DNA of 38,979 bases from Actinomycetota bacterium (GTDB lineage: Bacteria > Actinomycetota > Thermoleophilia > Solirubrobacterales > 70-9), in the NCBI GenBank assembly GCA_016870325.1, contig VGBV01000009.1, positions 1 through 38,979 on the forward strand, written 5' to 3'. Both the position numbers and the translations under genes were made by a program. This document shows, in pieces, positions 6,071-15,948 of the stretch. The notes under the pieces were generated by a model. That model had not been told where the DNA came from. It made no database searches and saw only the letters and a list, made by a program, of their open reading frames with translations. Within the stretch, counting starts at the first letter, position 1; each line of letters starts with the position of its first letter.

Positions 6071-7428
6071 GAGACCAGCGTGTAGCGCGGCAGGCCCGAG
6101 GCCCCGGGGATGAGCCCCTCGGCGTCCTCCTCGAGCCACTGCTCGAACAGCGAGCAGTACATGCCGCGGAAGTCGCTGTTCCAGAGCAGGTTGTCGTCGT
6201 GGTCGAAGGAGGTCAGCCCCGGGAACTCGCCGACCATCTCGCCGGCGGCGCGCGTGCCGATCACGAACGCGAGGCCGGCGGCGCCGTGGTCGGTTCCGGC
6301 CGAGCCGTTCTCGTCGGGCCGGCGGCCGAACTCGCTCCACACCTCCATCAGCACACGGTCGTCCTCGCCGCGCGCCTCCAGGTCGCGCTGGAATGCGTAG
6401 ATCGCATCGCAGGTGCGGCCGAGGTTGTTGCCGAAGGACTGCGCCTGGTCGGAGTGGGTGTCGTACCCACCCGGGGCGCTGACGGTGACGCAGGAGAGCG
6501 GCATCCCGCGCCCGATCATCTCGGCGAGCCCCGAGAGCTTCTCGCCGAAGTTCGTGTTCGGATAGGCCACCGGCGGCGTGAAGCCCTCGAAGGTCGCGAG
6601 CAGCTCGCGAAGGTCGCTCGTCTGGGCGGTCGCATTGCGGACCTGGCCCATCGGCTCGGAGTCCGCGGGCAGGTCGCCGAAGTGGCCGAAGCTGTTGTAC
6701 ATCGGCGCGGCCACGGGATCGCCGACCCCGTGCGTGTACATGTCGTAGTCGGTGACGTCGTCAACGGCCGCGACGGGCATCGACGCTGTCGCAATCGAGG
6801 GCGAGAGGCTGCCGTCCAGCGAGAGGCCCTGGAGCGGGTTGTCATCGGCGCCGGTGCGGTCGATGTAGCGGCCGAGCCAGCCGGTTCGCGCTCCCACCTC
6901 GAGCTCGCCGATCTCATAGAAGTGGCGCGAGGTGAAGTGGGACTGGTTGGGGCTGGTGTAGCCGATCGCGGGGAAGGTGGAGACCTTGCCCTCGCCGTGC
7001 AGGGTGGCGAGCGGACTCGCCGACGGGTGCCAGCGCAGGCTCGTGTCCTCGGCGAAGGCGGTCCCCTCGGTCGGCCCCAGCGCCAGCGTCGGGCGCAGCC
7101 CCGCGTACTGCGGATGGCCCGTCGGCGCCAGCACGCTCATCGAGTCGATGCCACCGTCGAAGAAGACCGAGACGAGGATGCGCCCGTTGGTAGCGGCGTG
7201 TGCGATTCCGTCCTCGAAGGCGGCGAAGGGGAGCTTGCCGGCGCCGTAGACGGCGAGCGCCAGCCCGGCGCTGCGCGAGAGGAACGTGCGACGCGAGAGC
7301 CCAGTGCCGGCGGGCAGGGGCATTCCGGTCTCGATCGCCGGCAATCCCTTGCCGGCCTGCGCCGCCGATGCGCGAAGCATCTCCGAGCGGGTGTAGTTGC
7401 TGCAGCAGTTGTGGTTGCGCTGGGGCAT
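6067..7428 (-). CDS. DUF1501 family protein with Tat signal
   Basis: This 453-residue protein has a twin-arginine motif, SRRTFLSRSAGLALAVYG, at residues 45-62 after an unusually long 44-residue N-terminal region, so export in a folded state is likely. The body is typical of DUF1501, a branch of the alkaline phosphatase/sulfatase superfamily: VFFDGGIDSMSVL, GYDTHSDQAQSFG, SEFGRRPDENGSAGTDHG and WNSDFRGMY. No biochemical role is established for the family that I can apply here. The upstream DUF1800 stop is 9 bp before its ATG, and its own TGA overlaps the GTG of the cupredoxin gene, so the three form one transcription unit. Confidence 0.88.
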   Translation of the reverse strand: MPQRNHNCCSNYTRSEMLRASAAQAGKGLPAIETGMPLPAGTGLSRRTFLSRSAGLALAVYGAGKLPFAAFEDGIAHAATNGRILVSVFFDGGIDSMSVLAPTGHPQYAGLRPTLALGPTEGTAFAEDTSLRWHPSASPLATLHGEGKVSTFPAIGYTSPNQSHFTSRHFYEIGELEVGARTGWLGRYIDRTGADDNPLQGLSLDGSLSPSIATASMPVAAVDDVTDYDMYTHGVGDPVAAPMYNSFGHFGDLPADSEPMGQVRNATAQTSDLRELLATFEGFTPPVAYPNTNFGEKLSGLAEMIGRGMPLSCVTVSAPGGYDTHSDQAQSFGNNLGRTCDAIYAFQRDLEARGEDDRVLMEVWSEFGRRPDENGSAGTDHGAAGLAFVIGTRAAGEMVGEFPGLTSFDHDDNLLWNSDFRGMYCSLFEQWLEEDAEGLIPGASGLPRYTLVS

Positions 7429-7437
7429 CGATTCCTC

Positions 7438-9069
7438 TCAGCCGAGCAACAGGTCCGGGGAGATGGCGATCAGCTGCTGCAGGGCGTTCTGGCGCATGGC
7501 GCGATAGGGACTTTTCTGCCAGCTGGCGAGCGAGGCGGGAAAGGCGTTGCCCGAGAAGCTCAGCAGCTCGTTGTGGTGCTCGACCCGAAGCGGCGGGTAA
7601 TCCAATGCCTCCAGAGCCTTCTCGAGCGCGGGATCGCGCTCCTCGGCCGGGTCGTAGTCGGGGCCGTTCCAGGGATCGAAATAGCTCTCCTCCAAGGCCC
7701 AGGTGACGGTCAGCCAGCGCGCGCGCAGGCGCGAGGTGTCGAGCCAGCGGTCGTCGTCCCAGCCCGACACGTTCGGCGGCCAGAAGAGCTGCTGGCCGGC
7801 CATGTCGCCGAGCCACGCCCAGGCCTCGGTATCGACGCCGCGCCCGAGCGCGCGCAGCAGGCTCGCCGTGAACACGACCGGCGGCTTCACCATCGGCGGG
7901 CCCAGATAGAGGTCGGGGTGCATCAGGATCGCCTCGACGACCGGCCTGATCGCGTACGCGTTCGACTTGTAGATCGAGGCCAGCGCGTCGCGGGTGTCGG
8001 CCGACGGGGGCTGGGGGACGAAGTAGCTCCACAGCTTCTCGACGAAGAAGGAGGCGTGAAGGGGATGCTCCAGGCACAGGCGCGGAACGTCGTCCCAGTT
8101 CCAGTTCGCGGCCGGGTTGACGTTGAAGGTCGAGCTCGGACCCGAGAAGATCGCCTTGTTCGCGGTGCTGTGGCGGTTGGGGTCGAAGCGGAAGTTGTGG
8201 GAGCCCAGCTCCGGGGACCAGTCGTTGCGCCAGCCCGTCAGGCCCTTCGCCGCCTCGCGGATGTCGTTCTCCGTATAGGCCGGCGTCGGCTCGCGGTCGG
8301 CACCGAGCGTGAACAGCTCCATCAGCTCACGCGCGTAGTTCTCGTTCGGGGCGTTCTTGCGGTTCTCGTTGCCGTTCAGCCACTGCAGCATCGCCGGGTC
8401 CTTGGTCACGTTCACGGTCAGCGTCAGGAACGAGCCGAGGCAGCCGGCGCGGAACAGGTTCGACTGGTCGATCATGTGCTGCTGGCGCTCGACCCCGGCG
8501 TTCGAGGTCGCGAACCAGTCGTGGAAGACGAGCGCCATCCGCTCCACCAGGGGCTGGCTCGAGCGCACCATGCGGTCGAGCCACCAGAGGTGGTCGTGCC
8601 CCCAGCGGTCGGCCGGGGCGAGCGGGTTGCCGTCATCGTCGTGGGGCGCCGGGCCGGTGAGCTGCGCGGCGCCCGCTGGCCGGGTCAGCGACTGGACCGC
8701 TGCCTGAAGTCCCGCCTGGGCGAGGCCGACCGCCTCGCCACGACGGGCGCCGAACCCGGCCCGGTCGAGCAGGCGTTTGGCCTGCAGCCGCCCGAAGGGG
8801 CCCTGGTAGACGCCGAAGGGCTGCGGGGAAGCGGGGGGCTGGGGGCTCTGCGGCGTCGGCAGCGGCCGGGGCGGGGGGTTTGGTTGCGGCGTGTCGCGCC
8901 ACTCGACGGTCTCGCGCACGAGCCCGTCCCCGGGGTCCGTGTATCCCAGCACGTGCTTGTACTTCTGGGGCGGCTGGGGCGGCTGGGGCTGCTGCTGGGC
9001 GCCCGGCCTCTTCTTCCGCTTCTTCTTGCGCTTGCGCCGTTTCCGGGCCAGCTGGGCGACTTCCGCCAT
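7438..9069 (-). CDS. DUF1800 family protein
   Basis: This 543-residue protein contains the DUF1800 landmarks: LLDRAGFGARRGEA near residue 95, RMALVFHDWFATS, ENYARELMELFTLG, GLTGWR and WPPNVSGWDDDRWL. DUF1800 and DUF1501 genes are regularly found side by side, as here, which supports both calls. Residues 9-21 are thirteen consecutive Arg/Lys, followed by a Pro/Gln-rich tract to about 85. No conventional signal peptide is visible, so how it would reach the exported DUF1501 partner is unclear. The ATG at 9069 is preceded by GGGAG about 9 nt upstream. First gene of the operon. Confidence 0.88.
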   Translation of the reverse strand: MAEVAQLARKRRKRKKKRKKRPGAQQQPQPPQPPQKYKHVLGYTDPGDGLVRETVEWRDTPQPNPPPRPLPTPQSPQPPASPQPFGVYQGPFGRLQAKRLLDRAGFGARRGEAVGLAQAGLQAAVQSLTRPAGAAQLTGPAPHDDDGNPLAPADRWGHDHLWWLDRMVRSSQPLVERMALVFHDWFATSNAGVERQQHMIDQSNLFRAGCLGSFLTLTVNVTKDPAMLQWLNGNENRKNAPNENYARELMELFTLGADREPTPAYTENDIREAAKGLTGWRNDWSPELGSHNFRFDPNRHSTANKAIFSGPSSTFNVNPAANWNWDDVPRLCLEHPLHASFFVEKLWSYFVPQPPSADTRDALASIYKSNAYAIRPVVEAILMHPDLYLGPPMVKPPVVFTASLLRALGRGVDTEAWAWLGDMAGQQLFWPPNVSGWDDDRWLDTSRLRARWLTVTWALEESYFDPWNGPDYDPAEERDPALEKALEALDYPPLRVEHHNELLSFSGNAFPASLASWQKSPYRAMRQNALQQLIAISPDLLLG

Positions 9070-9126
9070 CCGTCAACGCTCCCTCGTTCGCATCCTGCTG
9101 GCGGCCTCGACAATATTGGGGGGGGC

Positions 9127-9132
9127 ACTTTA
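9127..9132 (-). promoter_or_regulatory. Possible -10 of the DUF1800 operon
   Basis: TAAAGT on the minus strand lies about 57 bp before the DUF1800 start, in the divergent gap with the zinc-ribbon gene. It is the most AT-rich hexamer there apart from the CAATATTG just downstream. No convincing -35 was found. Confidence 0.3.
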
Positions 9133-9163
9133 GCCGCGGCTCCGGGCGTGGACATCTGGTCCC

Positions 9164-9169
9164 TACCCT
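9164..9169 (+). promoter_or_regulatory. -10-like TACCCT, leaderless start
   Basis: TACCCT ends 7 nt before the GTG at 9177, with no Shine-Dalgarno. The same hexamer precedes the genes at 10623 and 24270. Confidence 0.45.
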
Positions 9170-9176
9170 CGTTGGC

Positions 9177-9458
9177 GTGGAAGGCGGCGCCTACATCGCG
9201 ATCGCGATCAGCTTCGGGATCGCCACCGGGGTGATCGGCAGGGCCAAGGGCAGCTCCTTCCTGATCTGGTTCGCAGTCGGGGCGGTGCTGCCGTTGCTAG
9301 GCCTGCTGGCCGTCATCCTCTTTCGCTCGGACCGCAACGAGCCCGAGCGCCGGTGCCCCACCTGCAACAAGGTCGTGAAGCTCTACGTCCAGGTCTGCCC
9401 GCGCTGCGGCACCGACCTCTACCTGCCCGACCCCTCCGAGGTCCGGACGCCCGACTGA
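9177..9458 (+). CDS. Small membrane protein with C-terminal zinc ribbon
   Basis: This 93-residue protein has two membrane segments (about 5-21 and 28-49) followed by a zinc-ribbon knuckle pair, C60-P-T-C63 and C74-P-R-C77, on the cytoplasmic or outer side. The GTG at 9177 follows a TACCCT by 7 nt; the frame is open further upstream, but that part overlaps the DUF1800 gene and lacks similar character. Function unknown; the layout suggests a membrane-anchored nucleic-acid- or protein-binding module. It converges on the glycosyltransferase gene with 4 bp between stop codons. Confidence 0.75.
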   Translation: MEGGAYIAIAISFGIATGVIGRAKGSSFLIWFAVGAVLPLLGLLAVILFRSDRNEPERRCPTCNKVVKLYVQVCPRCGTDLYLPDPSEVRTPD

Positions 9459-9462
9459 GCCG

Positions 9463-11801
<2,339 letters not shown>

Positions 11802-11854
11802 CCGCCCGCGGCGACGCCTGGTATCCGCTGACCAGCGCAAGAACCGCCGCTCGC

Positions 11855-11860
11855 TACCAT
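11855..11860 (+). promoter_or_regulatory. -10-like TACCAT, leaderless ilvB start
   Basis: TACCAT ends 6 nt before the ATG at 11867. The spacing would place transcription start at or next to the ATG, and no Shine-Dalgarno is seen. Confidence 0.5.
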
Positions 11861-11866
11861 CGCCTC

Positions 11867-13594
11867 ATGCGCGCTGCCGACGCACTGATGGAGGCCCTCA
11901 AGGCCGAGGGCGTGGAGCATGTCTTCGGGATCCCGGGCGGGGCCAACCTGCCCACCTACGACGCGATCTATGACGCGGACCTGACCCACGTCCAGGCGCG
12001 ACACGAGCAGGGCGCGGGGCATATGGCCGAGGGCTACGCCAAGGCCTCCGGCCGGGTCGGCGTGGCGATGGCGACCTCCGGCCCCGGTGCCACCAACCTC
12101 GTGACCGCGGTCGCCGACGCGATCATGGACTCGGTCCCGACGGTGTTCGTGACCGGCCAGGTGCGCACGGACCTGATCGGAACCGACGGCTTTCAGGAGG
12201 CCGACGTCAGCGGCATCACGCTGCCGATCGTCAAGCACTCGCTGATGGTCAAGGACCCCCGCCAGATCCCCGAGTACATCCACCAGGCCTTCCACATCGC
12301 CTCGACCGGCCGCCCCGGCCCGGTGCTCGTCGACGTGCCCCAGGACCTCTCGCGCGCCGACATCTCCTACGAGCCCAGCACCGAGCCCGTCGAGCTGCCC
12401 GGCTACAAGCCCTCGACCGAGGGCAACATCAAGCAGATCCGGATCGCCGCCAAGGCGCTCGCAAACTCCTCGCGCCCGGTGATCTACGCCGGCGGCGGCG
12501 TGATCAACGCCAACGCCTCCGAGGAGCTGCGCGAGCTCTGCCTCTCCGACAGCTTCCCCGTCACCTGCACGCTGATGGGCCTGGGGGGCTTTCCCGGCAC
12601 GCACGAGCAGTGGCTCGGCATGCTCGGGATGCACGGCACCCGCACCGCCAACTACGCGATGGACGAGGCCGACCTGATCGTCTGCGTCGGCGCCCGCTTC
12701 GACGACCGGATCACGGGCAAGCTCTCGGAGTTCGCGCCGCGCGCCAAGTTCGTCCACATCGACATCGACCCCGCCGAGATCTCCAAGAACGTCCCGGCGC
12801 ACATACCGATCGTGGGTGACGCCAAGCAGGTGCTCCCGAAGCTGACCAAGGAGTATCGGGCGATCAAGGCCGATCCCTCGCGCCTCGAGCCATGGTGGGA
12901 TCGGATCCGCGCCTGGCAGCGCGACTACCCGCTCGACCACGAGCGCTCGGAGACCGGAGAGATCAAGCCGCAGGCGATGGTCGAGGCGATGTACAAGGTG
13001 ACGGACGGCGACGCGATCATCACCTCCGACGTCGGCCAGCACCAGATGTGGGCCGCTCAGTACTACAACTTCGACAAGCCCCGACGCTGGATCAACTCCG
13101 GCGGGCTGGGCACGATGGGCTTCGGGCTTCCCTCCGCGATCGGCGCCCAGGTCGCCTGTCCCGACGAGACGGTCGTCTGCCTGGCGGGCGACGGCAGCCT
13201 GGTGATGACGTGCCAGGAGCTGGCGACCGCGGTCCACCACGAGATCCCGGTCAAGGTCTTCCTCATGAACAACGGCTACTTCGGCATGGTCCGCCAGTGG
13301 CAGGAGCTGTTCTGGGAGAAGCGCTACTCCTCGGTCGAGATGGGCCCGAGCCCCGACTGGGAGAAGCTGGCCGAGGCGTTCGGCGCCAAGGGCATGCGCG
13401 TGGACGACGCCGCCGAGGTCGAGGGGGCGATGCGCGACGCGCTCGCGACCGAGGGCCCGGTGCTGCTGGACGTCCGCGTCGCCCCGCATGAGAACTGCTA
13501 CCCGATGATCCCCGCCGGATCGGCTGCCCGCGACATGGTCGGCGGCCCCGCACCAGAGGCCGACTCCTCCGCTTCGCGTCCGGGGTCGGCCTAG
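11867..13594 (+). CDS. ilvB: Acetolactate synthase, large (catalytic) subunit
   Basis: This 575-residue ThDP enzyme joins two pyruvates, or pyruvate and 2-oxobutyrate, in the first common step of valine, leucine and isoleucine synthesis. The ThDP-activating Glu47 is in ARHEQGAGHMAEGYA; GDGSLVMTCQE to the later NN is the ThDP/Mg motif; GARFDDRITG belongs to the FAD-binding middle domain. The length is normal. The longer frame to 11225 is a shadow of the sulfoquinovose synthase gene. ilvN follows 8 bp downstream, so the two subunits are co-expressed. No Val/Leu/Ile codon run suggesting attenuation is seen upstream; the start looks leaderless. Confidence 0.96.
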   Translation: MRAADALMEALKAEGVEHVFGIPGGANLPTYDAIYDADLTHVQARHEQGAGHMAEGYAKASGRVGVAMATSGPGATNLVTAVADAIMDSVPTVFVTGQVRTDLIGTDGFQEADVSGITLPIVKHSLMVKDPRQIPEYIHQAFHIASTGRPGPVLVDVPQDLSRADISYEPSTEPVELPGYKPSTEGNIKQIRIAAKALANSSRPVIYAGGGVINANASEELRELCLSDSFPVTCTLMGLGGFPGTHEQWLGMLGMHGTRTANYAMDEADLIVCVGARFDDRITGKLSEFAPRAKFVHIDIDPAEISKNVPAHIPIVGDAKQVLPKLTKEYRAIKADPSRLEPWWDRIRAWQRDYPLDHERSETGEIKPQAMVEAMYKVTDGDAIITSDVGQHQMWAAQYYNFDKPRRWINSGGLGTMGFGLPSAIGAQVACPDETVVCLAGDGSLVMTCQELATAVHHEIPVKVFLMNNGYFGMVRQWQELFWEKRYSSVEMGPSPDWEKLAEAFGAKGMRVDDAAEVEGAMRDALATEGPVLLDVRVAPHENCYPMIPAGSAARDMVGGPAPEADSSASRPGSA

Positions 13595-13602
13595 GAGTCG
13601 CG

Positions 13603-14157
13603 ATGGAGGCTGGGACACCCGATCTGATCAAGCTCGAGGACCTGGAGGCGGCCTCGGGGCGCCTTACCGGGCGCAAGCACGTGCTCTCGATCACGACCGA
13701 GAACAAGCCCGGTGTGCTGGCCCGAATCGCCGGCCTCTTCAGCCGCCGCGGATTCAACATCGACACGCTCGCCGTCGGTCCGACCGAGGACCCCGAGATC
13801 GCGCGCTTCACGCTGACCGTGGACGGCGCGGTCCACCCGATCGACCAGGTGACCAAGCAGCTCCACAAGCTGGTCAACGTGATCAAGATCCGCGACATGA
13901 GCCCGGGCGAGACGATCGCCCGCGAGATGGCGCTGTTCAAGGTCTCGGCGCCGATCGAGAGCCGGGCCGAGATCATGCAGTTCGCCGAGATCTTCCGCGG
14001 CAAGATCGTCGACGTCAGTCGCCGCACGCTGACGATCGAGGTCACGGGCAGCGCCGACAAGATCGAGGCCTTCGAGCGCATGATCCGCCCGCACGGGCTG
14101 ATCGAGATGGTTCGCACGGGCGAGGTCGCGATCCAGCGGGCCAAGCCGGAGGCGTAG
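13603..14157 (+). CDS. ilvN: Acetolactate synthase, small (regulatory) subunit
   Basis: This 184-residue protein has an N-terminal ACT domain (about 25-100; HVLSITTENKPGVLARIAGL, SRRGFNIDTLAVGPTED) that binds valine for feedback control, and the ALS small-subunit C-terminal domain (about 105-180; EMALFKVSAP, RTLTIEVTG). It activates and regulates the catalytic subunit just upstream. The ATG is 8 bp after the ilvB stop. Confidence 0.95.
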   Translation: MEAGTPDLIKLEDLEAASGRLTGRKHVLSITTENKPGVLARIAGLFSRRGFNIDTLAVGPTEDPEIARFTLTVDGAVHPIDQVTKQLHKLVNVIKIRDMSPGETIAREMALFKVSAPIESRAEIMQFAEIFRGKIVDVSRRTLTIEVTGSADKIEAFERMIRPHGLIEMVRTGEVAIQRAKPEA

Positions 14158-14215
14158 GCCGCGCGACGATGGGCCCGTCGGATCGCCGGCGCCCTACAGG
14201 CAGCGCGGCCGCCTG

Positions 14216-15625
14216 ATGGCGAAGCCGTCTCTCTCCTCCATCGCGGCTGTCGATGCCGCTGAGGCCGCAATCCGGCGAGCCGCCGAGCGCGACGGCCGCA
14301 CGCTGGCGAGCGCGACCGTCCTGATCGACCCGCTCGACGTGGGCGGGTCGGTGCTCGCATCGCGGCTGGCATCGGACCGCTGGTTCTGCTGGGAGCAGCC
14401 CGAGCGCGACGGCTTCGCGCTGGGCGCGCTCGGCGCCGTTCGCGAGGTCGTCTCCAGGGGCGAGGACCGCTTCGGCGAGGTCGCGGCCGACTGCGCCGAG
14501 CTGCTGGGCGACGCGGCGATCGAGGCTCCTCCGGGGCTGCCGGCCGGCGCCGGGGCGGTCTGGACCGGCGGTTTCGCCTTCTCGCCCGACGGCGGCCGCA
14601 CCCCTGAGTGGTCCTCGCTGCCGCCGGCGCTGATGGTGATGCCCGAGCTCTCGCTGCTGCGCCAGGGCGCCGAATGCTGGCTGACCGTCAACGCCCTGGT
14701 CGCGGGCCCCGAGGATGCCGAGCCTGCGATCGCACGCGTCCGCAGGCGGCTCGAGGGCATGCGCGAGGGCTCGCCCGGACCGCTCGACCCGGACCCCACG
14801 GGGTCCTCGGAGATCGGCGCCCCGCGGCCTCCCGACGACTATGAGCGCATCGTCTCGGCGGGGGTGGAGCGGATCGAGGCAGGCGACCTCGAGAAGGTCG
14901 TGCTGGCGCGCGAGGTGACGGTCTCGGCGCCGGCTGCGCACGAGCCGGGCGCGGTCCTCGGGGCACTGCGCGAGCTGTTCCCGTCGTGCTTCTGCTTCTG
15001 CGTCGGCTCTCCCGAGGCCGCCTTCATCGGCGCCAGCCCCGAGCTGCTGATCCGGCGCCGCGGCGCCGTCGCGGCGACCGTGGCGCTGGCGGGGTCCACC
15101 AGGCGCAGCGCCGACCCCTCCGTGGACGACCACCTGGGCGAGCAGATGCTGCACAGCCCAAAGGTGCGGGAGGAGCACGAGATCGTCGCCCGGCGCATCG
15201 CCCGCTCGCTGCGCCCGATCTCGGTCTGGGTCCGGGACGAGGAGGAGCCCTCGGTCGTGCGCATCGCCAACGTCCAGCATCTCGCGACCCCGATCCAAGG
15301 ACAGCTGGCCGACTCGCGCTCGGCGGTCGAGCTGGCGGGACTGCTGCATCCGACCCCGGCCGTGGGCGGCGAGCCGCGCGAGCGCGCGATCGCCCTGATC
15401 GACGAGCTGGAGGGGCTCGACCGCGGCTGGTACGCCGGCCCTGTGGGCTGGATGGACGCGGCCGAGGACGGCGAGTTCTGCGTGGCGCTGCGCTCGGGCC
15501 TGCTGCGCGATCGCACGGCCCACCTCTTCGCCGGCTGCGGGATCGTGGCGGGGTCGGACCCCGCCTCCGAGCTGGCGGAGACCGAGATCAAGCTCGAAGC
15601 GCTGCTGCCGCTGCTCGCCGGGTGA
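14216..15625 (+). CDS. menF: Isochorismate synthase
   Basis: This 469-residue chorismate-utilising enzyme converts chorismate to isochorismate, the entry to classical menaquinone synthesis. Family marks: LEKVVLAREV with the general-base Lys, FIGASPELLIRRRG, LAGSTRRS, HSPKVREEHEIV, VQHLATPIQG, LHPTPAVGG, GWYAGPVGW and LFAGCGIVAGSDP, with metal-binding Glu in the last part. Salicylate or siderophore isochorismate synthases look similar, but menD, C, A, B and E nearby decide for menaquinone. The N-terminal 200 residues are less conserved, as usual. It converges with menD across a short secreted-protein frame. Confidence 0.92.
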   Translation: MAKPSLSSIAAVDAAEAAIRRAAERDGRTLASATVLIDPLDVGGSVLASRLASDRWFCWEQPERDGFALGALGAVREVVSRGEDRFGEVAADCAELLGDAAIEAPPGLPAGAGAVWTGGFAFSPDGGRTPEWSSLPPALMVMPELSLLRQGAECWLTVNALVAGPEDAEPAIARVRRRLEGMREGSPGPLDPDPTGSSEIGAPRPPDDYERIVSAGVERIEAGDLEKVVLAREVTVSAPAAHEPGAVLGALRELFPSCFCFCVGSPEAAFIGASPELLIRRRGAVAATVALAGSTRRSADPSVDDHLGEQMLHSPKVREEHEIVARRIARSLRPISVWVRDEEEPSVVRIANVQHLATPIQGQLADSRSAVELAGLLHPTPAVGGEPRERAIALIDELEGLDRGWYAGPVGWMDAAEDGEFCVALRSGLLRDRTAHLFAGCGIVAGSDPASELAETEIKLEALLPLLAG

Positions 15626-15633
15626 GGCCGCCC

Positions 15634-15658
15634 CGATGCCCCGATAGCGAGGGCATCG
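15634..15658 (+). terminator. Perfect 8-bp hairpin after menF
   Basis: CGATGCCC (15634-15641) pairs with GGGCATCG (15651-15658) around a 9-nt loop, 9 bp after the menF stop. There is no T tract. It could be a terminator or an operator-like palindrome before the small secreted protein. Confidence 0.45.
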
Positions 15659-15663
15659 ATGCG

Positions 15664-15948
15664 GTGAGACGGCGAAGAGGCCTGATTGCGCTGAGCGGCG
15701 CGGCCACGGCTGCGCTCCTCGTGCTCTCACCGGTGACCACGAGCGCCGCGGCGCAGCGGTTGGTCCCCCCGCCCGGCGGCGGCGTCTACCACGCCGCCTA
15801 CCCCGAGTTCCGGGGCTCCGAGGATCAAGTGCGAACCGCCTGCCGCCGCGGCATCGCCCGCCGGGCGTTCACCGGAACCGCGGCGCTCGGCCAGCTGCTC
15901 GGCCGGTCGAATCCCCGCTCGGACGTCGACTGGGAATCAGTCGTCTAG
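15664..15948 (+). CDS. Short secreted protein, possibly a truncated glycosyl hydrolase remnant
   Basis: The frame encodes 94 residues. It starts best at the GTG at 15664, giving VRRRRGLIALSGAATAALL, a clear signal peptide ending near residue 30 (SAAA). The next stretch, PPGGGVYHAAYPEFRGSEDQV, resembles from memory the opening of secreted GH26-like hydrolases, but the sequence then becomes Arg/Ala-rich and stops. It may therefore be a 5' remnant cut by frameshift or deletion. The TAG stop is in a CTAG whose other strand is the menD stop. Weak support. Confidence 0.4.
   Translation: MRRRRGLIALSGAATAALLVLSPVTTSAAAQRLVPPPGGGVYHAAYPEFRGSEDQVRTACRRGIARRAFTGTAALGQLLGRSNPRSDVDWESVV

Noticed and set aside
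6199-9234. A 1,011-codon plus-strand open frame opposite the DUF1501/DUF1800 operon
   Set aside because: High GC keeps antisense frames open. Its translation is low-complexity (Arg/Val/Gly/Ala) without domains, while the minus strand carries clear family motifs throughout.
13583-14216. Attenuator or leader peptide for ilvN or menF
   Set aside because: No Leu/Ile/Val codon run or competing hairpins were found; ilvN follows ilvB by 8 bp and the ilvN-menF gap is short.
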